A stretch of 9,916 nt of DNA from Bacillota bacterium (GCA_020059765.1 JAGVBM010000274.1:1-9916); one strand, 5' to 3'; positions 1 to 6,352 are shown, counted from the first letter of the stretch. Numbers and translations: made by a program. Notes: a model not told the origin generated them from the sequence alone.

Positions 1-991
1 ACAGATGAGGTCTTCCATTTTTTTGATGGGACCGCTGCTGGCCCGTTTTGGTTCGGTTCGGGTGTCCAAACCGGGAGGATGCACGATTGGTTCGCGACCG
101 ATTGATCTGCATATCAAGGGTTTGAAAGCATTGGGCGCAGAAATTGAAGAGAGTCACGGGTACATGTACTGTCGGTCGAATCGGCTGAAAGGCGCCTCCA
201 TCTTTTTGGATATTCCAAGCGTGGGCGCTACGGAGAATATTCTAATGGCCGCATCCTTGGCGGAAGGAACCACAATCATCGGGAATTCGGCAAGAGAACC
301 GGAAATTGTGGATCTGGCCAACTACCTGAACCGCATGGGAGCCAAAATCACCGGTGCGGGTGAAGCCACAATTTTTGTGGAAGGGGTTCCAGAACTGCAT
401 CCCGTTCAGCATACGATTATCCCCGACCGCATTGTGGCCGGGACGCTGCTTTTGGCAGCGGCGATCACACACGGACACGTCCGCGTGGAAAATGTGGTTC
501 CGCATCATCTGGATGCCGTAATCACCAAGCTGCGGGAGACCGGTGTTGAAATCGAATCGGGTCATGATATAATGACAATAAAATCAGCCCGTCCCTTGCA
601 AGCGGTGGACCGGATTCAAACTTCGTATTACCCGGGGTTCCCAACCGACCTGCAAGCTCCCTTCATGTCATTGTTGACCGTTGCGTCCGGTACGTCCATT
701 ATTTCGGAAACCGTATTTGAAGAACGGTTCAAGCATGTTAGCGAGCTGCGGAGAATGGGGGCTCGGATCAAGGTCGATCTGCGGACTGCATTTATTGAGG
801 GGATTCGGGAATTGACGGCAGCGAATGTGGAAGCGACCGATCTGCGAGCCGGAGCGGCACTTGTGATCGCCGGTTTGGCAGCAAACGGAACGACATTTGT
901 CGAGAATATTCACCATATTGATCGTGGGTACGAACGGCTGGAGGGTGTTTTGGGATCCCTTGGGGCCCGCATGACCCGTACTCAGGACTGA
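1..991 (+). CDS. murA: UDP-N-acetylglucosamine 1-carboxyvinyltransferase (MurA), 5'-truncated by window edge
   Basis: Cytoplasmic enzyme that transfers enolpyruvate from phosphoenolpyruvate to UDP-N-acetylglucosamine, the first committed step of peptidoglycan precursor synthesis. The reading frame is open from base 2, so the ATG at base 5 is an internal Met; about 90 N-terminal residues of a roughly 420-residue family protein lie outside the window. Counting from that Met, the catalytic loop PGGCTIGSRP carries the active-site Cys at residue 26 (codon 80-82), the residue targeted by fosfomycin. YPGFPTDLQAPF (about 209-220) holds the conserved Asp, and DLRAGAALVIAGL (279-291) the conserved Arg region. 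The C-terminal HIDRGYERLEGVLGSLGA block is intact, and the frame ends in TGA at 989-991. The position next to divIB marks it as the dcw-cluster copy. Spore-formers often carry a second paralogue elsewhere, which cannot be judged here. Confidence 0.97.
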   Translation, partial: QMRSSIFLMGPLLARFGSVRVSKPGGCTIGSRPIDLHIKGLKALGAEIEESHGYMYCRSNRLKGASIFLDIPSVGATENILMAASLAEGTTIIGNSAREPEIVDLANYLNRMGAKITGAGEATIFVEGVPELHPVQHTIIPDRIVAGTLLLAAAITHGHVRVENVVPHHLDAVITKLRETGVEIESGHDIMTIKSARPLQAVDRIQTSYYPGFPTDLQAPFMSLLTVASGTSIISETVFEERFKHVSELRRMGARIKVDLRTAFIEGIRELTAANVEATDLRAGAALVIAGLAANGTTFVENIHHIDRGYERLEGVLGSLGARMTRTQD

Positions 992-1000
992 TGACTTGAT

Positions 1001-1040
1001 CAGCAGCGGCATATGCAGGAGTATGCCGCTCTGTTTGCTG
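1001..1040 (+). other. Intergenic hairpin between murA and divIB
   Basis: The 9-base arms AGCGGCATA (1005-1013) and TATGCCGCT (1022-1030) are perfect inverted complements around an 8-base loop. CAGC (1001-1004) can pair further out with GCTG (1037-1040). No T-run follows, so it does not look like an intrinsic terminator. It may be an mRNA processing or stability element, or an attenuator. It lies wholly upstream of the divIB ribosome binding site. Confidence 0.6.
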
Positions 1041-1055
1041 TAAAGGATTTATTAT

Positions 1056-1060
1056 GGAGG
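1056..1060 (+). promoter_or_regulatory. Ribosome binding site that fixes the divIB start
   Basis: GGAGG, six bases before the ATG at 1067. An in-frame ATG at 1013 has no such site and lies in the intergenic hairpin. Confidence 0.85.
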
Positions 1061-1066
1061 CATCAC

Positions 1067-1852
1067 ATGATACTAGCAAACGTACAGAAGCCTGTTCAAG
1101 CCAAACGCAAACCCAATCGTAAAGCGATTTTCCTGCTGATTCTGTTCTTTATCGTCGTTCTTGCCGCGTTGTTCCTTGTTTCCCCTTTGTCCAAGATACA
1201 ATCGATAGAAGTGGCGGGAAACAGCCAGATTGCTGCGGACGACGTTCGAAACGCAAGCGGCCTTTCAATTGGAATGAACATTTGGGACGTGAATCCGGAG
1301 GATGTGAACCAAAGGTTAAAAGATCAATTTCTGCTGATCGCCAAAACCGATACGGAAGTCCGTTTTCCCGGAAAAGTGGTGATTGCGGTTGCCGAAAAGC
1401 CGGTTGCTGCGATATTGATCCAAAAGGGCGGGACCTATTACCGGTTGCTGAGCGACGGAACCGTCTTTGATCAGGTGAAAAGCCTGAACGGGACAAGCCA
1501 CCCCTTGTTGTTGTCCAATGAAAAGAACCTGCAAGTTGAGATAGGAAAACGAATTCCCGACTCCGACGTGCAGAAATTTTGCCAACAGATCGTGCAGGTG
1601 GATCGTTCCCTGTTGGAGCAGATATCCGATTTTAATATTTTAAAAGGAGAAGTGTGGTCGGCCCATACGATGGAAAACAACTTGGAAATCCGTTTCCCGC
1701 CGGGTACGATCCATACGGCTTTGAACGTGTACGAGAAATTTTGGAAACAGCAACTGGCAAGCAAACGTTCCGGAATCATATATATTTACGGACCAGACGA
1801 AGCATGGTATACCCCGGCTCCGGGTCCCGACAAACCTGCCAAAAAGGAGTGA
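1067..1852 (+). CDS. divIB: Cell division protein DivIB/FtsQ
   Basis: Single-pass membrane protein of the divisome that links early and late division proteins and stabilises the DivIC/FtsL complex. The predicted product is 261 residues, close to B. subtilis DivIB. A short basic cytoplasmic tail (KRKPNRK, about 13-19) precedes a transmembrane helix at about 20-39. A POTRA domain beginning IQSIEVAGNSQI runs from about 45 to 113, and the FtsQ/DivIB beta-domain from about 115 to 240. The extracytoplasmic C-terminus ends in a Pro/Lys-rich tail (APGPDKPAKKE). The ATG at 1067 is chosen over the in-frame ATG at 1013 because of the GGAGG at 1056-1060. The stop at 1850-1852 lies between the ribosome binding site and the start codon of the next gene, which suggests translational coupling. 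Confidence 0.95.
   Translation: MILANVQKPVQAKRKPNRKAIFLLILFFIVVLAALFLVSPLSKIQSIEVAGNSQIAADDVRNASGLSIGMNIWDVNPEDVNQRLKDQFLLIAKTDTEVRFPGKVVIAVAEKPVAAILIQKGGTYYRLLSDGTVFDQVKSLNGTSHPLLLSNEKNLQVEIGKRIPDSDVQKFCQQIVQVDRSLLEQISDFNILKGEVWSAHTMENNLEIRFPPGTIHTALNVYEKFWKQQLASKRSGIIYIYGPDEAWYTPAPGPDKPAKKE
1844..1849 (+). promoter_or_regulatory. Ribosome binding site for the first DUF881 gene (TTG start)
   Basis: AAGGAG, eight bases before the TTG at 1858. It sits just inside the 3' end of divIB and is the reason for choosing this TTG over the in-frame ATGs at 1654 and 1885. Confidence 0.75.
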
Positions 1853-1857
1853 TTGAA

Positions 1858-2577
1858 TTGCCGCATGCCAATACCCGATTAATCATGAGTTTGACGGTGA
1901 TTTCGGTAACGCTTGGAATCATGATGGCCGTCCAGTACAAAAACACGCAGCGGATCAACAACGACTCCGGCTGGAACGCAACGAACAAGGACGTGCAGCA
2001 GGCCAACGTCAAACTTGCAGAAATCCAGAGAAGCAACAAACAGTTGGAGAATCAATTAAACGAACTGAACAAAAAAATGGTCGGTCTGGAACAACAAGCG
2101 GCCAAATATGATACGAGCGACATCAGCAAACAGCTGTCGGAAGCCCGGATTCTGGCCGGAACTTCACCGATCAAAGGGCCGGGGATCGTACTGACGATCG
2201 ATGACAGCAAGAAAGATTCGAAAGCATCGAATCCAATCACGCACGATACGGATGTACTGCAAATTGTCAATGAGTTGTTTTTGTCGGGTGCTGAAGCGGT
2301 CAGCGTGAACGGGGAGCGTATCTCGTCGGCAACCGGCATTTTGTGCGTGGGACCGACAGTGCGCGTCAATGACCGGCTGATGACACCGCCTTACAAGATT
2401 GAAGCGATCGGCCATCCGGCAACATTAATTACGGGACTGACCATGAAGTACGGGATCATCGAAGTGTTGAAAAGCCAGGATCGGATGCTGCAAATTCAGG
2501 GACCGAAAGAAGTTCCGCTGATCAAAATGAAAGGATTTTCAGGGGATCCCGCCAAATTGTCCTCGAAGGTTGAGTGA
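1858..2577 (+). CDS. ylxW: DUF881 family membrane protein, YlxW-like (first of a tandem pair)
   Basis: Predicted 239-residue protein of the DUF881 family; its biochemical function is not established. It sits with division genes in many Bacillota, which suggests an envelope or division-associated role (inference). A transmembrane helix lies at about 8-26. A polar heptad-like stretch rich in Gln, Asn, Lys and Glu follows at about 44-84, probably a coiled coil. The DUF881 domain has GPGIVLTIDDSK near its start, then IVNELFLSGAEAVSVNGERI and a late YKIEAIG. The start is TTG with AAGGAG eight bases upstream. An upstream in-frame ATG at 1654 would place 68 residues over divIB, and the ATG at 1885 lacks a ribosome binding site and would cut into the membrane segment. 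The gene symbol rests on position and family. Confidence 0.88.
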   Translation: MPHANTRLIMSLTVISVTLGIMMAVQYKNTQRINNDSGWNATNKDVQQANVKLAEIQRSNKQLENQLNELNKKMVGLEQQAAKYDTSDISKQLSEARILAGTSPIKGPGIVLTIDDSKKDSKASNPITHDTDVLQIVNELFLSGAEAVSVNGERISSATGILCVGPTVRVNDRLMTPPYKIEAIGHPATLITGLTMKYGIIEVLKSQDRMLQIQGPKEVPLIKMKGFSGDPAKLSSKVE

Positions 2578-2581
2578 TAGA

Positions 2582-3370
2582 ATGGGAAATCAACAGATCA
2601 ACAAATTTAAATGGAGCTTGTTTGCGGTAAGCCTGCTGCTGGGGGCCATGCTGACGATTCAAATCACCTCGGGAAAAAACCAAAACTACAACTTCCGGGC
2701 CGACATTATTACGATCAACAGTTCCTTTGCCTATGAAGCGAAGCATCGCCAGCAACTTTTGGAGAGCATCAACGACATGCAGCAGAAAATCGACAGTTAT
2801 CAAAACCCGAATGCAAATCAGGAAAATGTGTTGGAAAAAATGAAAGACGATTTGGACAAGGCCAAAATTGAAGGGGGTCTGACACCGCTCAAAGGTGACG
2901 GAATTCGGATCCGAATCAAGGAAAATTCCTCTTTTTCAGCCGTAGTGCCTGATCGCGCCTATTCCCACCCTGAACAATACCATCTATGGGATTGGGAACT
3001 GCAATACTTGATTAATATACTGCATTCCAACGGGGCTCAGGCATTGGCGTTCAACGGCCAGCGAATCGTGACGACCACCGGAATCCGCGAAGTGGGAGTC
3101 ACATCACAAGATGGAGTCGTGTATCCCGGTGTGATGCAGGTGAATTTGTCTCCCGTCAGAATGCCTTTTGTCATTGAAGCCATCGGTGACATCGATCGGA
3201 TGAAAGGGACGATTTCAACCTATATCGGAAATGACTATTTTATTTTAAAAGGATTGGAGATGGACGTCACCGAAGTAAAAGGCGATACGAAGCTATCCTT
3301 GCAGCCTTATTCCGGCAAGCTGCATTTTCAATTCGCGACTGAGGACATGGAAGGAGAAACGAAACCATGA
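2582..3370 (+). CDS. ylxX: DUF881 family membrane protein, YlxX-like (second of a tandem pair)
   Basis: Predicted 262-residue paralogue of the preceding gene, with the same plan: a transmembrane helix at about 10-29, a polar coiled-coil-like stretch at about 50-95, then the DUF881 domain. Matching landmarks are LTPLKGDGIRIRI, LINILHSNGAQALAFNGQRI and FVIEAIGDIDRM. Function is unknown; the position implies a shared envelope or division role. The ATG at 2582 lies four bases after the previous stop and has GAGTGAT (2572-2578) upstream. An in-frame TTG at 2570 overlaps the previous gene and has no spaced ribosome binding site. The C-terminus overlaps the next start as ATGA. The two copies have diverged greatly, sharing only domain landmarks, so the duplication looks old. 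Confidence 0.87.
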   Translation: MGNQQINKFKWSLFAVSLLLGAMLTIQITSGKNQNYNFRADIITINSSFAYEAKHRQQLLESINDMQQKIDSYQNPNANQENVLEKMKDDLDKAKIEGGLTPLKGDGIRIRIKENSSFSAVVPDRAYSHPEQYHLWDWELQYLINILHSNGAQALAFNGQRIVTTTGIREVGVTSQDGVVYPGVMQVNLSPVRMPFVIEAIGDIDRMKGTISTYIGNDYFILKGLEMDVTEVKGDTKLSLQPYSGKLHFQFATEDMEGETKP

Positions 3371-3735
3371 TTTGGATTCCCGTTATCGGACTTGCCCTAG
3401 GGATAGCCATGGGATTGACGTTCAACGTGAACATACCGGTTCAGTACAGCAGTTATATGTCGATTGCCATTCTTGCCGCGCTGGATACGGTGTTTGGCGG
3501 AATCCGGGCCAGCCTGGAGCGGCATTTTGACAGCAGTGTATTTATGAGCGGTTTCTTTTTCAATACACTGCTCGCCGCATTGCTGGCTTACATTGGAGCG
3601 GAATTGGGGGTCGACCTTTATTTGGCGGCTGTATTTGCATTTGGCGTCAGATTGTTTCAAAACATTGCCACAATCCGCCGTTTGTTGATGCAAAAAGGGA
3701 AACAGTCCCCCGATAATTCTCATCTTCAACCATAA
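3367..3735 (+). CDS. sbp: Small basic protein Sbp (DUF1290 family membrane protein)
   Basis: Integral membrane protein of 122 residues, matching the family's usual length of about 120. Four hydrophobic segments are visible at about 1-19, 28-46, 59-81 and 83-101. The family signature region AALDTVFGGIRA is followed by a short basic stretch, and FGVRLFQNIATIRRLL is near the end. The C-terminus is hydrophilic. Molecular function is unknown; sbp lies directly upstream of ftsA in many Bacillota. Its ATG overlaps the TGA of the DUF881 gene, with AAGGAG at 3351-3356, so it is the last gene of the tightly packed upstream run. I see no clear terminator after it, so readthrough into ftsA is likely. Confidence 0.92.
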   Translation: MIWIPVIGLALGIAMGLTFNVNIPVQYSSYMSIAILAALDTVFGGIRASLERHFDSSVFMSGFFFNTLLAALLAYIGAELGVDLYLAAVFAFGVRLFQNIATIRRLLMQKGKQSPDNSHLQP

Positions 3736-3770
3736 AATTACAACGATTTGAAAGAAAGTTTCCCAGAAAA

Positions 3771-3799
3771 AAAGGGATTCGACATATCGCGTTGAATCA
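3771..3799 (+). promoter_or_regulatory. Candidate sigma-H promoter for ftsAZ
   Basis: AAAGGGATT (3771-3779) matches the sigma-H -35 pattern RWAGGAWWT at 8 of 9 positions. After an 11-base spacer, GTTGAATCA (3791-3799) supplies the RnnGAAT -10 core. The predicted transcript would begin near 3806 and reach the ftsA start at 3843. In B. subtilis a sigma-H promoter upstream of ftsA boosts ftsAZ at sporulation, so position and purpose agree. The assignment is by eye. A sigma-A/Spo0A reading with TATTAG (3800-3805) as -10 is possible. Confidence 0.6.
3778..3784 (-). promoter_or_regulatory. Spo0A box in the ftsA promoter
   Basis: TTCGACA on the + strand is the exact complement of the 0A box TGTCGAA. 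It falls between the -35 and -10 of the candidate sigma-H promoter. It also forms one arm of an imperfect inverted repeat, GATTCGAC (3776-3783) with GTTGAATC (3791-3798). A 7-base match can occur by chance, but the placement is suggestive. Confidence 0.5.
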
Positions 3800-3826
3800 T
3801 ATTAGTAAAGGTTTTGCTGTGCATAT

Positions 3827-3835
3827 AGGGAGGTG
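3827..3835 (+). promoter_or_regulatory. Ribosome binding site that fixes the ftsA start
   Basis: AGGGAGGTG ends seven bases before the TTG at 3843. It excludes the in-frame TTG at 3792, which lies inside the predicted promoter -10. Confidence 0.8.
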
Positions 3836-3842
3836 CCGTCGC

Positions 3843-5063
3843 TTGAATAAAGGCGATATCATCGTCAGCCTGGATATTGGAACATCCAAGATACGAGCGA
3901 TCATAGGGGAATACAACGGATCCACACTCAGCATTGTCGGAGTTGGGTCAGCTGATGGTGAAGGGATACGTAAAGGATCTATAGTTGACATAGATAAGAC
4001 GGTTCATTCCATTCGGGAGGCGATCGAGCATGCCGAACGCATGGTCGGCCTTCAGATAACGTCAGCTTATGTGGGAATTAGCGGGAATCATATTACTCTT
4101 CAGCCAAGTCATGGTGTAGTTGCAGTTTCATCTCCCGATCGGGAAATCGGGAATGAAGACATCGAACGTGTCCTGCAGGCGGCCAAAGTGATTGCGGTTC
4201 CGCCCGAGCGGGAAATTATTGGCATCGTCCCCAAACAATTCATTGTTGACGGCCTCGATGAAATTCATGACCCGCGAGGTATGATCGGTGTTCGGCTGGA
4301 AGTGGAAGGGTCGATTGTGACCGGTTCACGTACCATCGTCTCCAATTTGTTGCGATGTGTGGAACGGGCAGGCATTCAAAATGCCGGACTTGTACTGATG
4401 CCGTTGGCGGCCGGTGCAATTGCCCTGTCTTCAGACGAAAAAAAATTAGGGGTTGTGTTGGTCGATATTGGAGCGGGGCAGACCTCCGTGTCCGTATTTG
4501 AAAACGGCGCTTTGGCCGCATTATCGGTCCTGTCGATCGGCGGCGATCATGTCACGAACGACATTGCAATCGGACTGCGTACGCAAACGGAAGTGGCGGA
4601 AGCGGTCAAATTGCGTTACGGACACGCCATGGTAAGTGCCGCTTCCAACGAAATCACTTTCAAAGTGCCGCGGATTGGCAGCAATGTGGAAAAGGAATTC
4701 ACGCAAGCCGAGTTGGCGAACATCATCGAACCCCGATTGCAAGAGATCTTCTTGATGATTAAACAAGAAGTGGAACATTTGGGATTCGTCAAGGAAATAC
4801 CAAGCGGATACGTATTGGCCGGGGGGACCGCTTGTCTGCCGGGAATTGAAAAATTGGCCGAGTTCGAGTTGGATTCTCCCGTTCGATTGGCAGTCCCGGA
4901 TCACCTGGGGGTTCGCGACTCATCGTTCGTGAACGGAGTCGGCATCATCCAGTATGCGAATCGTCACTATGCTCGCAAAAACAGCGTGTCTGTCGCACCT
5001 GTCCAACGGAAATCAGGCAGCTTTATGGAACGGGTGAAGGGTTGGTTCAGTGAATTTGTATGA
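3843..5063 (+). CDS. ftsA: Cell division protein FtsA, actin-like membrane anchor of FtsZ
   Basis: ATP-binding actin homologue that tethers FtsZ polymers to the membrane. The predicted product is 406 residues, within family range though shorter than B. subtilis FtsA (about 440). Phosphate-1 motif LDIGTSK lies at about 10-16, and the FtsA-specific 1C (SHS2) domain at about 65-150. The phosphate-2 motif VDIGAGQTS is at about 207-215 and the adenosine motif LAGGTACLPG at about 325-334. The C-terminal SFMERVKGWFSEFV forms the amphipathic membrane-targeting helix, preceded by a short linker. The start is TTG with AGGGAGGTG upstream; the protein then begins MNKGDIIVSLDIGT as expected. A candidate sporulation promoter lies just upstream. 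The gene is followed 30 bases later by ftsZ, with which it forms a two-gene unit. Confidence 0.97.
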   Translation: MNKGDIIVSLDIGTSKIRAIIGEYNGSTLSIVGVGSADGEGIRKGSIVDIDKTVHSIREAIEHAERMVGLQITSAYVGISGNHITLQPSHGVVAVSSPDREIGNEDIERVLQAAKVIAVPPEREIIGIVPKQFIVDGLDEIHDPRGMIGVRLEVEGSIVTGSRTIVSNLLRCVERAGIQNAGLVLMPLAAGAIALSSDEKKLGVVLVDIGAGQTSVSVFENGALAALSVLSIGGDHVTNDIAIGLRTQTEVAEAVKLRYGHAMVSAASNEITFKVPRIGSNVEKEFTQAELANIIEPRLQEIFLMIKQEVEHLGFVKEIPSGYVLAGGTACLPGIEKLAEFELDSPVRLAVPDHLGVRDSSFVNGVGIIQYANRHYARKNSVSVAPVQRKSGSFMERVKGWFSEFV

Positions 5064-5093
5064 TATGGTCATGACATTTGAGGAGGAACCCGT

Positions 5094-6164
5094 ATGTTGG
5101 AATTTGATCTTGAGATAGACGCCCTTGCCCAGATCAAAGTAATCGGTTGCGGCGGCGGAGGATGCAATGCCGTGAATCGAATGATTGAAGCCGGGATTAA
5201 AGGCGTGGAATTTATAACGGTAAATACGGATGCGCAAGCGCTTCAGCTGTCAAAAGCGCATCAGCGTTTGCAGATCGGGGAAAAACTGACTCGCGGTCTC
5301 GGAGCAGGGGCAAATCCGGATATCGGGAAAAAAGCGGCTGAAGAAACTCGCGAGCAGATCACCAATGCATTGCGGGGCGCCGATATGGTGTTTGTAACGG
5401 CCGGAATGGGCGGCGGCACAGGTACGGGCGCTGCGCCGGTCATTGCGGAAATTGCAAAGGAATTGGGCGCGCTTACGGTTGGTGTGGTAACCAAACCGTT
5501 CACGTTTGAAGGCCGCCGCCGTATGGCGCAAGCGGAACAGGGCATTGCGAACCTGAAAGAGAAAGTCGATACGCTGATTGTGATTCCCAACGACCGATTG
5601 CTTGAAATTGTTGACAAAAACACACCGATGATTGAAGCGTTCAGGGAAGCGGACAATGTCTTGCTGCAGGGCGTATCCGGCATTTCCGATTTGATCGCAG
5701 TTCCGGGATTGATCAATGTCGACTTTGCCGACGTCAAAACAATCATGACGGAGCGCGGTTCCGCCCTGATGGGAATCGGCATTGCCGCCGGTGAAAACCG
5801 GGCGACGGAAGCCGCCAAAAAAGCGATCTGTTCGCCGCTGCTGGAAACTTCCATCGACGGCGCCCGGGGTGTATTGATGCATATCGCCGGCGGTTCGAAT
5901 ATCTCCTTGTTTGAGGTTAACGAAGCGGCCGATATTGTATCCTCGGCAGCCGACCCGGAAGTCAACATGATCTTTGGTGCCGTCATTAACGAGAATCTGA
6001 AAGACGAAGTGATTGTGACGGTGATCGCGACCGGCTTCGAACATCAGGACAAGCCGTCAGGAGCCAAGCCATTAAACAAACTGGACGTCAGACCGTTTAA
6101 AAACGCAGGATCTTCCTCTGAAAATCTGGAGGTGCCAGCGTTCTTGCGCCGCAACAACCGATAG
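5094..6164 (+). CDS. ftsZ: Cell division protein FtsZ, tubulin-like GTPase
   Basis: Forms the cytoplasmic Z ring that recruits the divisome, at mid-cell or at the polar site in sporulation. The product is 356 residues. The tubulin signature GGGTGTG is at 106-112, and the T7 synergy loop NVDFADV at 208-214 carries the catalytic Asp210 and Asp213. IPNDRLLEIVDKNTPM and the NMIFGAVINENL block are conserved. The C-terminal peptide EVPAFLRRNNR (346-356), which binds FtsA and SepF, is intact. Two features stand out. The first nucleotide-binding loop reads GCGGGGCNAVNRM, with Cys at 19 and 24 where B. subtilis has Val and Asn. The disordered linker before the C-terminal peptide is only about 28 residues, against about 50 in B. 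subtilis. AGGAGG (5081-5086) lies seven bases before the ATG. A terminator follows. Confidence 0.98.
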   Translation: MLEFDLEIDALAQIKVIGCGGGGCNAVNRMIEAGIKGVEFITVNTDAQALQLSKAHQRLQIGEKLTRGLGAGANPDIGKKAAEETREQITNALRGADMVFVTAGMGGGTGTGAAPVIAEIAKELGALTVGVVTKPFTFEGRRRMAQAEQGIANLKEKVDTLIVIPNDRLLEIVDKNTPMIEAFREADNVLLQGVSGISDLIAVPGLINVDFADVKTIMTERGSALMGIGIAAGENRATEAAKKAICSPLLETSIDGARGVLMHIAGGSNISLFEVNEAADIVSSAADPEVNMIFGAVINENLKDEVIVTVIATGFEHQDKPSGAKPLNKLDVRPFKNAGSSSENLEVPAFLRRNNR

Positions 6165-6193
6165 TGTGACAGAGGATGAATCCCGTAATTCAA

Positions 6194-6200
6194 TTCGACA
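6194..6200 (-). promoter_or_regulatory. Perfect Spo0A box upstream of the spoIIG promoter
   Basis: TTCGACA on the + strand is an exact inverse 0A box, about 130 bases upstream of the predicted spoIIG start point and partly inside the outer stem of the ftsZ terminator. It is too far upstream for the classical activating positions, so it may be an auxiliary site or chance. Confidence 0.35.
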
Positions 6201-6243
6201 ATGAGGGCGAGCATCGAGTGAGATGCTCGTCTTTTTCATTGTC
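6197..6243 (+). terminator. Rho-independent terminator of ftsAZ, with an outer second stem
   Basis: CGAGCATC (6208-6215) pairs with GATGCTCG (6222-6229) around a 6-base loop, and is followed by TCTTTTT. This is a standard intrinsic terminator. In addition GACAATGA (6197-6204) pairs perfectly with TCATTGTC (6236-6243), so the T-run sits inside a larger two-tier structure. It separates ftsAZ from spoIIGA-sigE, so the sporulation genes depend on their own promoter. Confidence 0.9.
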
Positions 6244-6255
6244 ACCGACGATTCA

Positions 6256-6262
6256 AGTCGAA
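6256..6262 (+). promoter_or_regulatory. Near-consensus Spo0A box, distal site of spoIIG
   Basis: AGTCGAA matches TGTCGAA at 6 of 7 positions, around -70 from the predicted start point. B. subtilis spoIIG also has a distal 0A site upstream of the promoter-proximal one, although at about -90. Confidence 0.4.
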
Positions 6263-6277
6263 AGTTTTCCCTATTCT

Positions 6278-6321
6278 ATCGTCAAGTTCTGACAAACTTT
6301 GTAATAGACATGTACTATACT
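6278..6321 (+). promoter_or_regulatory. Spo0A-dependent spoIIG-type promoter
   Basis: The -10 TATACT (6316-6321) is strong. The best -35, CTGACA (6289-6294), is 21 bases away instead of 17, and no usable -35 lies at normal spacing. The B. subtilis spoIIG promoter is known for a 22-base spacer that requires Spo0A-P. Two tandem 0A-like boxes in the same orientation, ATCGTCA (6278-6284) and TCTGACA (6288-6294), each match TTCGACA at 5 of 7 positions. They are exactly 10 bases apart and overlap the -35, as in the proximal 0A site of B. subtilis. Transcription would begin near 6328. Confidence 0.72.
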
Positions 6322-6339
6322 AGGTACATCGAATGATGC

Positions 6340-6346
6340 GGGAGTG
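6340..6346 (+). promoter_or_regulatory. Ribosome binding site that fixes the spoIIGA start
   Basis: GGGAGTG, six bases before the ATG at 6353. An in-frame GTG at 6344 lies within this site and is therefore not the start. Confidence 0.75.
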
Positions 6347-6352
6347 AACCGC

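Noticed and set aside
1050..1055. TATTAT as a possible sigma-A -10 before divIB.
   Set aside because: No -35 at 16-18 bases upstream; AT-rich bases before a ribosome binding site are common.
1013..1066. Longer divIB starting at the ATG at 1013.
   Set aside because: No ribosome binding site, the start lies in the intergenic hairpin, and the extra 18 residues precede an otherwise normal DivIB N-terminus.
1654..1857. Longer first DUF881 protein starting at the ATG at 1654.
   Set aside because: It would overlap divIB by about 200 bases and add 68 residues before the expected membrane anchor.
3792..3842. Longer FtsA starting at the TTG at 3792.
   Set aside because: The codon falls in the predicted promoter -10, and the strong ribosome binding site at 3827-3835 serves the TTG at 3843.
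5068..5075. GTCATGAC palindrome in the ftsA-ftsZ gap as an operator.
   Set aside because: An 8-base palindrome is expected by chance over 10 kb, and nothing else supports a regulator site there.
5250..6044. Long open frame on the - strand (264 codons), with another of 241 codons in a second - frame, opposite ftsZ.
   Set aside because: Both lie wholly within ftsZ, have no ribosome binding site or recognisable domain, and reflect codon bias of the sense gene.
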